Source: Dipylidium caninum (Eukaryota; Platyhelminthes; Cestoda; Cyclophyllidea; Dipylidiidae). From it: DNA of 64,000 nucleotides. Positions 40,201 to 51,004 of this stretch are shown one piece after another. The stretch covers positions 992,001 to 1,056,000 of the forward strand of contig QEYB01001312.1 in the NCBI GenBank assembly GCA_017562135.1. The letters are read 5' to 3'. Within the stretch, counting starts at the first letter, position 1; each line of letters begins with the position of its first letter. Below the pieces are notes generated by a model. That model was not told where the DNA came from. It saw only the letters and a program-made list of their open reading frames with translations, and ran no database searches. Position numbers and translations under genes: made by a program.

Positions 40201-43200
40201 CATTCGCCTTACGTTGGGATTAGCTTGGGCGAGAGGTTGTGGAATCTTCATGACGCCCTTGCATCCCGCTTCAACGAAGAATCTTTTCTTTCTCAGGAGA
40301 TTCTGTATGTCGGTGACGTTCTCTTCAACGATCAGTTCGTCAGCTAGAAGGAAAATCAAATCCGTCAACGTGATCCACGATTCAATAAGGGGCTTGGCCG
40401 GGGACTCTTCGTTTAGTTCAAGGCTGTCTTGGAGGAGGACCTCGAGATCGTCTGAAGTGCTGGAAACAATGGCGTAGAAGAGGATCCCATTTACAACCTT
40501 GCCATAGAGATATCGAAGCACACCGATGAGAAAGCGTGCTAGATTGCGCTCCAGTATACTCTCAAGACGGTAGGATTCGTCCACATCTCCTTTGACCACT
40601 TTGAGGAGAATTTTCACAATTTCAGTTTCATTATATCGACTGTTGGTGATGTGTTTGATATTAAAGAAAACGTCGACGAAGACTTTGAGAAATTCGTTCA
40701 TATTTAAGGAGAAAGTCTCCATTTCGCTGCGACCGTTGCGCACTTCCAGGAGTAGCTGGGAGCACACAATCACCTTCTGCTTCGAGACCATTTTGGCAAA
40801 ATACTCGGCGAGATAGACGGGCACTCCGCCCCGCAAAGTGATATTAAGCATCTGAGTGGCCAGTTTTCGTAGGGTAGTCTTTGAAGGCCGAAGCATGTGG
40901 CGATTTTCCTCTTCTTCCATGGCCTCCAGAATATCCGCGTAGGGTGACGGCGAATCGTTGTCCGTCCTCTTCCTAAAAGTGTTAGCACACTTCTTCACTC
41001 GGATGCGACCCAAAACAACACAACGTCAGCAAATTATATTAATCATAGCAAATGTCAACTCAGGTTGCATAAGTTTTTCCCGAGAAGACCCTGATGGGCG
41101 TATCAGATCACCAAGTTAACCAAAATGAGGTCGGTGAGAAAATAAGCGGAGGATGACTTACTCTGTGTAGGGCTTCTGTTCGTAGTGAATTGGCGCCCAG
41201 TGACTTCAGGTAGTGGTAGTTTAGTTCGCGCACAGCCTTGTAGAACTCCAAGAAAGCCTTCTCAGTCATTCTTGTGGCCACAGCGAGGAGTGGATTCTGG
41301 TGAGGCTTCTCTCCTGGCGCCAAGTCCTGCACGTATCGTCCGTTGGCCAGTTCAATTAGGTCTGCTTTAGTCCATTCCTTTTTCAAGAGAAGATATACGA
41401 AATCTTCCACGTAGTGAAAGTGGCAGGGCTGGGTAATAAGACACCCAACTGCAGCCATCACCGTTTTCTCGATACTCCGCAGGAGATGTACGGTTATCTT
41501 AAAGTCGTATCCAAACAGTCCGGCGATCTTGTAGATGGCGCGAAAGTCGCCCAGCATGGCTCTGTCGATGAGTCGGAAGGCCTTGGCGTGGCCGCCAAGG
41601 GCAGAGATGACGTGGGGGAAGAGGTGTCTGGGCTGTTTGAAGGTCGTAAGGAACTGGTTAAGCTGAACATCGGATCCGAGGATTGTGAGCAACCGTTGCA
41701 TTGCCACTTCATCAACAGGGTCTTTAAGTGCGCCTTCAATGAGCATGTTAAAATCCTCTTCCGGCTTCAAATTTGCAACCAACTTGTTCCTCATCTCGAT
41801 GAAGTCACCGTCACTGACGCGGCTGAACGACGTGAGGGAGGGCTTAATGAGACGACGATTCGCCTGCTGGTCTCCGAGAGTCTTTTTCCTATTCTCCTCT
41901 AAGATTCGCAGTCTTGCGTAGGCTAACAACTCCCTGCGCATCCTCAACATTAACAGCTTCCTCCTCATGCGGTAGATCGCAGCCTTTCGAGCCATTCTGT
42001 TTTTCACTTCATCCATAAGAAGAAAGAATTTTATAAACTTTGATGCCCATTTCTTGCAACCTCGGCCACTACTAAGCCGCTCTACTTTGGCTTGCGTTAC
42101 CTCAACTCCCGCGATGCAAATGATTACCTCTAAACTCTAAATGTGACTTTTGCTATTCATGCAGTGACCACTTCACGCACAAACTCCCGTGACCCCAATG
42201 TTTGCGACAATATCCGAAACTCTCCTTCAACAGCAACATCAGCACACCTCACATATTTCCTCCGAGAATACTGGGGGTGCTTTACATCACCTCGCACGCC
42301 TGCGGTTGTACTACGCTCTGCTCGCTCCCCTCAACACCACCAAGAGCAACGGTGAATGTGGACGGAAAATGGGCGAGTCGACTGAATGGAGCTTGGCGGA
42401 TTCTGTGGATGAAGAGGATTCACTCGCCTACAACCTGTCTTTCGGATAAGTTCCTGAATCAAGCTGAGAGACATCAACTGTCCGACAAATAAGGTTCAGT
42501 CTTTGAAGAGGGGCCAATTTGCCCAATAAAGCGTAAAATTTCGCTTCATACCGTCGCGACACCTCGTGAGAACTAAAAATGTAACTCACGCCGCAAAATG
42601 GAAGTATCACTTCTTTGATTCTCATCCGCCAAATCCAACATCTGAATGGTCTTTTTTGACTCATTGTAGAGGACGGAGAGCTTGAAGCGCGACGCCTCCA
42701 TGAGCATCGCTTCCCTTCGATCCTTAACCAAATCCGCATCTTCCTCCGACTGACTCATGATGGGCTCCAAACAGATTTGTCCGGGGGCCAGCGAGCTCAC
42801 ATCCTGGACAAGCACATCTCATGTATGTAAAGAGAGGAAGGTCTTAAAAATAACAGGTGGTCTTTTGCCATTTAATCCCTCAACATCAATTCAGAACGTG
42901 AAAGGCCTCCCATACGGCAACCATTTGCCCATCTCATTTCAAGGGGCAGTAAAGCCAGGCGCCCACTTTTCTCACCCTAAAACTCTTCTGTAAGAGAGCC
43001 ACCTTCTGCTTTCTCGCGACACGTAAATAAGTCACAAAAAATCTTAATGTGTAAAGTGAATAGGGGAAGAATCCCCTTTCCTACGGTAAAGAAATTATAG
43101 TTCAACATGTTTTCAACAAAATAACATCTAGTTGCACAGAAATGCATGTAACAGGGACATTTTTGCTGTCGCAATAAAAGATTCCAGCTTCTTGTTCGCT

Positions 43201-45621
43201 TCCCACAGAATATACCCTCTACTGAGGGTGGTCAACCATCCTTACTGTTCTCAACAGACATGATTCCGCGTTGCTGACCACGACTGAGATGACATTGTCT
43301 AGGCTTAGCGGAAACATTGGAGATTTCGATAGCACCATCAGCATTAACTTGAAAACGGGACAACTTTTCGTGTTGCATTGAGGGTAAACGATAGTTTAAC
43401 ATAATTTTCTTAGTCTGAGACGAAATACTTATTCGGTACCAAGGAAAGGGTTGCAACAGTTCTCCTTCCCCACATCCACATGACCTCCAATTAGAGGAGG
43501 GTCTTAACCTCTAATGAAGAAGTGCTTTGGGAAAAGAAGTGGTTTCTCTCATCCCTTCTGGGCACTAACAAGTAAAACGCATAGTTCCCTTAGGAAGGGA
43601 GGTGATAATTAGAGCAAGGATGAAAAATTAAAGGGATTTCGAATTCTTTTCATTACCATAATAGAGAGGAGTAGTAAAATGGCAATTAGGCAAATACCAT
43701 GTTTTTAAGTATATAAGGATGACATAAAAATAAACTTGACCATTTTTCGGTCAAATGTGCTGGTCAGAGTCCAGAAAATCTGTTGGCTGGTTAAACCTCT
43801 GAAGAAGTCGCTTAAAAACTGTGGGAAGTAACGGCATCGACTGCCTGGAATATTTTGGAGCTCTGTGTCCATAAAGGAAGTTTTAAAGGCACACTGTGTC
43901 CGATTTGCGTGCACTTAGATGAATCAACCAACAACCCCTCCATTAAAAAACACACATAATTGCCACATTTGCTTCAACATGTCTTACTTGTCCTGTGTTA
44001 GAGGAATTTATTGGCATGCACACAAAATAAACTTTCTTTACCGAATTGCAATGCTTCCTGTCATAAATGAGCAGCTAGGATGCGTGTTATTCCACAAACT
44101 AATGTTCCACAATATTGTTTGGCGTTTGTTGTAGACGGTAACTTCTAGTATGAATAGAACTTACCGACTTAAAGAAATCGGCATCCTTCTTCACTCCTTC
44201 GAAGGGCTTATGTCTATGAACGAGGATGTCCTGTCGAATGATAGAGTTGGGAATATATCCTGCAACCAAATAGCAAACAATGTGGTGATTTCGCGAGATC
44301 ATTTTCGTTAAAAGGTTCTTATGGCGACAGCTTCGCCTTTAGGCGTTTCGTCACCTGACGTTGCTCCCTCTCAGGTGGTCCTCAGATAACAAGAATCGGT
44401 AGGATGGTAACGTGAGAGACATGTCTCTTATACCATGGTTGCATTTTGATGTCTTTTCCTCAAGGAATTGTGCCAGATGATATATTCACTCGGCTAACAC
44501 GCATATTAAAGCATTAGATAGTCATTCATTAGTAGAAAGGGAGTCTTCCTTTTGAGGGCCGGTTTGTGGAAGATTTACTGGCGATAAATCAACAATTGTG
44601 GCAAGCATTTAAAATGTTCTACCGAACCACGAATACGAAGCGGTGAATACTAATCGACGATATCTGGAAATATAACGTGCTGCTGTCATGAATTCAAGTA
44701 ATTTTACTGAATCTCCAAGACCATTTTTTATTGGCAACAAACTATCTAGAAGTGCAGATTTCAGACTAATTTTATTAAAATAATAACCGCAGTCCTTAGT
44801 TTCCTTACAATTGATTTAATTTTGATGGCTTGGTGGTTTGTACGTTGGCGAAATCTTTGTTTAAAATGTTGAATCGTAACAGTGTCCTTGTTGTTACTAT
44901 GGCTTCCGCTGAGTTATTATGAAACTTATGGGGACTAGTAAGGTACCGATGTCGCGATAAGGGCTCAGTGTGGCCGACTGTATTGCCAAGATATGTTTCA
45001 GTATTGTCTTATAGTGCTCCACGCGAGTGGAGAGTGTTGAAATTATTTTTTAAGCCTTAATAAGTCGAAACCCAAATGCGACAAGACGCCACATGTTTGA
45101 ATAGTTTACCACCGACAGGCATGAGATTGTGCTCTCATAAAGTTGATGTAGGCTAAGACGCCAATATTTTAGCACCCGAGTAGTTAAGCTTAAAATTAAT
45201 CTAAGGGGCGTAAAATCGACCTTTCCTGCAAAAAATAGTCTCAGTTAAAGTAAGTAAGAAGTACCTTGACGGCGAAACAAAGGGTAGCTCTGTTTGTGCC
45301 CTTATACTCTTCAGAATTTGACCCACCACCTAAGGCGACCCCCTATCTTTGGGCTGTTGTTTATTATAGTATTAAGTACAACTTCCTTCTACCATCATAA
45401 TGCGAATTCTTTAGACAAGAGATCGTTTTCTTACCATCAGGGGCAATGACGTTCTTTATCACCGGTCTTCGTTCCGATTTTTCGATCTTTTTATTTTGCA
45501 TTTGTGCCCACGCCTCAGCCTCCTGCACGAGGGACCGAATGACGGCCATGAGGGCCTCGTACTCCCGTTCCCCCAGCGCCGCTCTGTGCACGCTGCGTCG
45601 TCGGTGTGGTCGCGGCCTCAT
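31212..45621 (-). CDS. Large multi-exon protein of unknown function
   Basis: I do not recognise this protein of about 1,850 residues. Exons, 5' to 3' on the minus strand: ~45621-45435, 44259-44165, 42803-42590, 42006-41162, ~40992-39699, 39356-39325, 39254-39210, 38932-~38663, ~38332-38163, 37949-37908, ~37766-37740, ~37549-37526, 36505-36227, 35558-34769, 34722-34049, 33829-33753, 32622-32431, 31485-31212. Nearly every junction has GT-AG sites and matching phases, which argues for one gene. Early in the fourth exon is a very basic helical stretch (IYRMRRKLLMLRMRRELL). The 1.3-kb fifth exon is mostly helical with a serine/glutamate run (SESESESE). The 36.5-34.7 kb exons are Ser-rich and probably disordered, with a Glu run. 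The 34.7-34.0 kb exon is helical with a PPPPP stretch. No signal peptide or membrane helix is apparent, so a cytoplasmic scaffold is plausible. The start codon, the 38.66/38.33 kb junction and the two smallest exons are uncertain. Confidence 0.72.
36954..36963 (-). repeat. C-run followed by C-rich tract (G-rich on minus strand)
   Basis: Ten C, then CCCC and CCCCC blocks separated by single T on the plus strand, giving a G-quadruplex-capable strand on the minus strand. It lies in the intron between the exons at 37526 and 36505 of the large minus-strand gene. Confidence 0.6.
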
Positions 45622-47155
45622 CCCCACACGGTGTGTCCAGCTCCTCGTCCGACTGACTTCGTCTACACCTTAATTCCACTTCCACGCACACTATGGAGGT
45701 ATTGATTCTCTGAGCTTTTAAAATAAAACAAGAGTATGAGTGAGTGAGTCGACACTTACTGCGTATTAGAGAACAGACCACTTTTCGTCAAAATCAGAGA
45801 TAAAAAACACTAATTTACCGTCCGCACACGACCATGTCTTGATGCTTATTTTGTTTCGCCGAGGTACGGCTTATCTTCCAAATTCACTACGGTCTGTCGT
45901 GAAAAAGAAATAAGAACTTTCGTGAACGGCGGAACACACGAAGTCGTTAGATTTGCAACTACTACTTGCCGTCGTCCTTGTCTGTTGCTCCCATGCGTCT
46001 TAGTTATGCCGAGGAACAGCGCCTTAACGCTCGATTGCAGTGAGAGACCCTACATTTTGGGCCGAGTAAAGAACAAAACAACCGTGCACGTATTCGTGCT
46101 TCGTAAGTTACTTGGCGGGTAAATTCGCTGATGGACTGGCGTTTCCACCCGACATTAGGAGTGAGGATATTCTAAGATTCGGTAATCCAAAACTTGTATT
46201 GCCGCATTTACTTTGGGATTTTCATTATTATAGCAGTATGGTTTATTATCTGCGTGGCCCGTTAGATGAGTACAGGCGCTTACCTGTAGTCAAATGGCCC
46301 CAAACCCTGGTGCTGTTAGTATTTCTTGATAGTTGATTAGTCACGTGACATTCATCTCGATTTTAGACAAATTAACTTTTAAATTCTCCTGCACGCGGCA
46401 AGAAGTTCAGGCTTAAAGAAAGTCATAAAGTGAGATGACTGGAGGTGACACATGCGCCCCCTGTGTGTAAGAGACGGCTACAGATGGATCCGCAGTGAGT
46501 GCGGATACAACACCCGCGGCCAATGGCGTGCGGAGACGATCGCATGCGAGGCCGCGTGTTGCCCAAATTGGCTCCGGAATCAACGACCTTGATGATTTTA
46601 ATCGAAAATCGAAAAGAAGTATTCATCCACTTACCCTAGAACTCCTCACTCCCGTGCCAAGTAAAACGACAAGTTTGCCGGAATGCGAGGCTCGACGACC
46701 GGAGGGTATACCTAAACGCCGGTCGTATTTTGACAAGGCGAATCAGCTGTCAGGTCTGCAAGCGTCGTACAAAATCTTTAACGCAGTTGAGGAACACTTA
46801 GTTAGCAGCAATGACAGTAAATTTCCAACATGGCGGAAACTATGCAAAGAGACGCTTTTTTATCAAAAGTGCAAGTGTATTAATTGTTCCCATATTTCAA
46901 TACTCAAATGATTGGTACAATTACCGAGGGGTCCAAACCCACAAGCAACTGCATATTGTCACTTGAAAGCTCCTTTCGCTTGCACATGAGAGTCATATTA
47001 CGAAACAAATGTAGAAAAAAAAGAGTGTTTGTTATGAACTCATGCAAGCCGCTATGGCACGTTGACAAAAGTTCTTTGTGAGGTTTCCATTGCAACCAAT
47101 CAGCGGAGTGGCTTCGCACCTGATACCTCGTTTGCCGGGCGCAAGGTCATCGAGA
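45622..47155. other. Divergent intergenic region
   Basis: This separates the 5' end of the large minus-strand gene from the metallothionein gene on the plus strand. A good donor (gca followed by GTAAGT on the minus strand) ends near 45762, which may close a non-coding first exon of the minus-strand gene. It also contains an open frame at about 46489-46911, listed separately. The promoters of both flanking genes should lie here. Confidence 0.45.
46495..46911 (+). CDS. Hypothetical open frame, about 138 codons (tentative)
   Basis: The frame is open for about 140 codons to a TGA at 46909-46911 and has no ATG near its beginning (first usable codon is GTG), so if real it is an exon. The translation has protein-like composition: an Arg-rich start, a stretch reading IHPLTLELLTPVP, and near the end a Lys/Cys-rich KCKCINC. 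I recognise no domain. No strong donor is visible inside. It sits only 300 bases upstream of the metallothionein start and could instead be chance coding capacity in its promoter region. Confidence 0.25.
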   Translation: MSADTTPAANGVRRRSHARPRVAQIGSGINDLDDFNRKSKRSIHPLTLELLTPVPSKTTSLPECEARRPEGIPKRRSYFDKANQLSGLQASYKIFNAVEEHLVSSNDSKFPTWRKLCKETLFYQKCKCINCSHISILK

Positions 47156-47173
47156 TGGGTTTATATAAACCCA
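47156..47173 (+). promoter_or_regulatory. TATA box of the metallothionein gene, in an 18-bp perfect palindrome
   Basis: TGGGTTTATATAAACCCA is its own reverse complement and centres a TATATAA element 44 bases before the metallothionein ATG, the right distance for a short 5' leader. I did not find a clear metal-response element by eye. Confidence 0.7.
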
Positions 47174-47216
47174 CAATTATCTCTCTTTGATCTAACATTT
47201 GGAAACAGTTGTTGTC

Positions 47217-47402
47217 ATGTTCGGTGAGTAGTAGAGCCCCACAAATCAAGCCGATATTATTATTATTATTGCATTATTTTTTTTACGTCTTCCTTCCGTG
47301 CCCTTTCGACCAGGATCCGACGGATGCGACTGTTGCGAGGCCTGCTCGAAGGGGGAGAAGTGCAACTGCCACGAATGCGCTGTCTGTCATGAGCGAGACT
47401 AA
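47217..47402 (+). CDS. Metallothionein, 31 residues, two exons
   Basis: Cytoplasmic metal-binding peptide for zinc, cadmium or copper homeostasis. Exon 1 is 47217-47223 (ATG TTC G, donor GTGAGT); a 90-nt intron ends with a pyrimidine-rich acceptor ...ttcgaccag at 47313; exon 2 is 47314-47402 (TAA). The 31-residue product has 8 Cys at positions 7, 9, 10, 13, 19, 21, 24 and 27 in C-x-C, C-C, C-x2-C and C-x-C spacings, plus His 22 and 28; it has one aromatic residue (Phe2), and Lys, Glu and Asp fill the gaps. Motifs include CDCCEAC and KCNCHECAVC. This matches metallothionein composition, though it is short compared with the 60-70 residues usual in vertebrates and fits a single metal cluster. 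A TATA box lies 44 bases upstream and an AATAAA 7 bases after the stop, giving a very compact gene. A frame-compatible intron and both signals support a live gene. Confidence 0.83.
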
Positions 47403-47408
47403 TCAGTA

Positions 47409-47414
47409 AATAAA
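47409..47414 (+). terminator. Metallothionein polyadenylation signal
   Basis: AATAAA begins 7 bases after the metallothionein stop codon, so the 3' untranslated region must be very short. Confidence 0.75.
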
Positions 47415-50400
47415 GCACATGTCTTAACAAGATTTCCTATCTCTTGGGCTTTCTACTTGGGACGTTGGAGGGAACCCTTGCCTCGGCGCGGGAACTTGTT
47501 GTGGGTGGTGGTGGCTCGGAGAGGAGCCTTCGTGGGCTGATTAACTGGCTGAACAATGACCCGTTTCTTTTTTGGGTTATGGTTTTGTGGTTCCCCATGC
47601 TATATTGTTTATTGTTTTAGTGCGGAATTGAATTCAGTGAATGAAAGAATGAGTTGAAAACAAAACAAGCATTGTATTTTGCAGTACCTCTATTTGCTTA
47701 AGGCTTATTTGTTAATCATTTTACTCACTTCAGTAATCTTAACCGGACAGCAGTAAGGACGAATGTGGATGCGGCCTTTGTTCAATGGAGACTGGTCAAC
47801 TTCCCGATGGTAAGCTTTCGAGGGGAGTAAGATTTTCTCCAGGTCCATTTCAAAGGCGCTTTTGGGTTGCTATGAGACTCGCTTTAACAGCGTCTTTTTC
47901 TGTTTGATTCACTTCAAAACTTTAGTAAAACAAATCCGAATGGAATGAAGTGATAGTCAGCTGCTCCCTCTGTTCTGCCACTTTCCACGCGTTATGGGTT
48001 GCATTTGTAGTGAAATACAAAAGCAATCGTGTGCCAGAACTTTTTTAGCAAATCTACCAAACGAAAAAGAAACAAACAGTCTGAAATAAGTGATGGAAAT
48101 CGCAGTTAAACTTCTCAAGTGGTTTAAGAATGTGCAAACGAACCGTACTTGGCGCGTGACAATTCCTCTGATTGCCGCGGCGGTCTGACGTCCTCATGAC
48201 AGTTACGCCTCGACTTTTCCGCAACAGCCCTTCATTCGGGACCCGCACTGAACGCCATCTTGGCATTTCGACATCACTTTGGATGAGGCGAATCCTGTCA
48301 CTATATACGGAGGAGAAGCCTGATGTCGGTTAAATAAAATTGAGCAGTGAGTGGTGTGGACGTGTTCGGTGGTAAAAGGTCTCCGTCTGTCTTCCCGTGC
48401 AAAGAAAGTTAGCACAGCGCCTTGACCCAAGACGGTCGCATAGATGAACCTCTTGCAATCATTAATGTCCACTTCGGATAGACTTAATTTACCTGAATAG
48501 TCAAAAGCTGAAGGCGAGTCGCGCAAAATTTGTCTCGTTGACAAGATAACACCAAAAACTAAGTTTCTTTTATTGGCTAACTTTTTCTCTAAACTGTGGA
48601 AGTATGGAGAGGCTCCCAGCATTTAGCGACCACTCAGCACTTTTGTGTCTTTATTAAATTATTACTTGAGCAAAAACTGACTTTGCAGGGTGACATTCCA
48701 ACAACGAAGTTAACCGAGGTGAACCGGGTGGCGACGCCCTCGCCGTTGTTTCTCGACACGTCAATCACACAGCAATGTCATGCGCGGTCGCCGTGTTAAC
48801 CAGGTCTTGGTCCATCACACGAAAAGCTCCCACTTTGACAGATTTCCACGTGTTTCTACTTTATTCGTGTCTTTAAAATGTCTCCTGTCTTGAAGGCGCA
48901 ATTACAGCGAGTCTGTTGCGAAATTAAGTTTTTCCACAGGTTCCAGGCGAACGCACTGAGTTTCACAGAAGCATCGTTGGTGGTTTCACTCGATACGATG
49001 TTGCTTCACCTCCACTTTCTGCACAGAAGAGGGAGTCCATGATAGCGGAATTAGTAACTACGCAGGTGGAAGAGCACAATCACAATGGCGCTAATTTAAA
49101 AATGTGCACCTTTTCCAACCCCACCTGATGAGCGCAGTCGTCGCCCCAAGAGCCTCATCCACGCACAAGTTCCGCTGTTCGTGTGATCTCATCAATGGGG
49201 GATTCAACTCATTTGCACAGTGCTTAGCCTCTGCGCTTCAGGCCTGTCGCTCATTCGCCCGTGTTACTCCAGAGGTGGCGATTAATTCCATCCCTGCTCA
49301 CATTTTCAACCAAATCATAGCTCAGTTAAGTTAGTCCCAGCATAACTTTACCTTGAAACAGTCTTGGCAACTAATGGAGCAAATGAAAAGCTTTTCAGCC
49401 TTAAAACGTGGATCAAAACCAGATCCATGTCGCTTTGGATGGAGAAATTATGCCTCGAGTGCCGACAAATTACTCCAAGAACCCTCATGTCACCAGCCTC
49501 GTGATCAAGCGTCTACGTCGCAGCCGGACGAAATATCCTACTAAATAGAAAGCGTCTCACAGCACTAAAAGGGCCAACAGGACACTGCAGGATCTGCTCT
49601 GACCGCCACACCTCTGCAATTGGGCGGAAAGGAACCCATTGCTGCGATACCTGATCTGACAAACCTCGGATGCATCTTGGGCAATGTTTTACAAAAATAT
49701 CGCTCGATATATGAATAAGTGTATTTGTGAAGTTTTCATATTTATGTTGATTTTCTTTGAACATAGACTATTTTGGGTGCTTGTCAATGTTTCCTCCATT
49801 GGGGCCGAGAGAGTCCAAAGTTGCTGGTGCGTGGAAGCTAAAAAGAACTCGAGTGGGAGGAGTTAAATCTTTTTTTTGCAACTGTCCTCGGTCTTGGTGA
49901 GTAAATTACATTGCAGGAACATTCATAAAAACTTTTAATTGCCCCAGTCGAATTCACTCTCGAAATCAGCGTTGTTTTGGTGTCTTACGTCGTGAAGTGG
50001 TTGGAGCAATCGGCCCGGTGTGGTATGTTCTCAAAAGCCAGAGCACCACTGAGCTGCACACCCGCATCTCTAACTTAAGTCGTCCTCGTGGCACACGACC
50101 TCGCCGTTAAACCTAACTGTTCGATTTGGAAAAGTCAGCAAATGGCGTCTAACGCAAAAGGTCAAGCTGCACTGTCAAGCGCTAGCAAGACAGGCAGAGA
50201 CCTGTAGGAGACGGTGATGAGGCACCTCCAGGTCATCCTGAGGTCCAGTCAATATGCCTCGTCTGGTCCCGTAGACCCGACACCTGCCAAGCCCACACAC
50301 CGCATCCGCCACTGGTTGTAGCGAACATGCCGCAGGTAAGGCCTTTTCACCACCCCGATGGCTGACTGCTACCTTCGGTGAATACCTCCCCTCGCAGTCG

Positions 50401-50712
50401 ACTCTCCGCGTCCAATGCACCGACGAAGGCGGGCAACAGCCTGCATCTGACGAGGACATCGCCGTTTCCGCCACTCACCCCCATCCAGCAGGCGGTGAGT
50501 GTGGCTGCCTCTCCGTTGCAACAGTACACTCGAGGTGAGAACACGGTGGCGGAGGTCAAAAAACGCAGTTGTGTGATGTACAGATCGTGTATCGAGGGTG
50601 AGGAGGCGAAGGGTACGCAAACACACATGGACAGCATTAGGTGTGTGTCAGGCGACGGGAATGCGGAAAATGGTGAAATCGGAGTAGTCGAATGCAGGGT
50701 TGAGGGTGCCTG

Positions 50713-50784
50713 TTCCCATTCCCATTCCCATTCCCATTCCCATTCCTGTTCCTGTTCCTGTTCCTGTGCTTGTGCCTGTGTCTG
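50713..50784 (+). repeat. Hexanucleotide tandem repeat
   Basis: Five perfect copies of TTCCCA are followed by four copies of TTCCTG and three decayed copies (TGCTTG, TGCCTG, TGTCTG). The unit changes stepwise while the 6-base register is kept, as expected for a short minisatellite that has diverged in blocks. It is just downstream of the stop codon of the minus-strand lectin/sushi gene. Confidence 0.9.
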
Positions 50785-50834
50785 CGCATCTGGAGGTGAA
50801 TGCGGGAGGGATGTGGAGAAGAGGTGGGACAGGT

Positions 50835-50931
50835 CAGGAGAGGCCAGGGGAGGGGAGGAAAGGGAAGAAGAGTGTGAAGGGGAAGGAGGGGAAGGAGGGG
50901 AAAGGGGAATGAAAGGGGATGGGATGAGGGT
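50835..50931 (+). repeat. Purine-rich (G/A) tract
   Basis: Nearly 100 bases are almost all G and A, with many GGGG blocks. Such a tract can form triplex or quadruplex DNA. It lies within 170 bases of the lectin/sushi gene stop codon and would be pyrimidine-rich in that gene's 3' end. Confidence 0.75.
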
Positions 50932-51004
50932 GGTAATTAGACTGAAAACGAAAATGTGACTGTCAGTGGGAGTCGCGGTGTTAGTGGTAGTGAGCATCCC
51001 ACTT

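Larger units (their letters stand above)
47415..51004. other. Intergenic region between metallothionein and lectin/sushi gene
   Basis: I see no established gene. A short frame at 47758-47809 carries a CGCGLC motif followed by a GTAAGC donor and is discussed as a possible metallothionein relic. The right part holds the hexamer repeat and purine tract listed separately; long open frames on both strands there are by-products of that repeat. The 3' untranslated region of the lectin/sushi gene should occupy the last few hundred bases. Confidence 0.5.
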
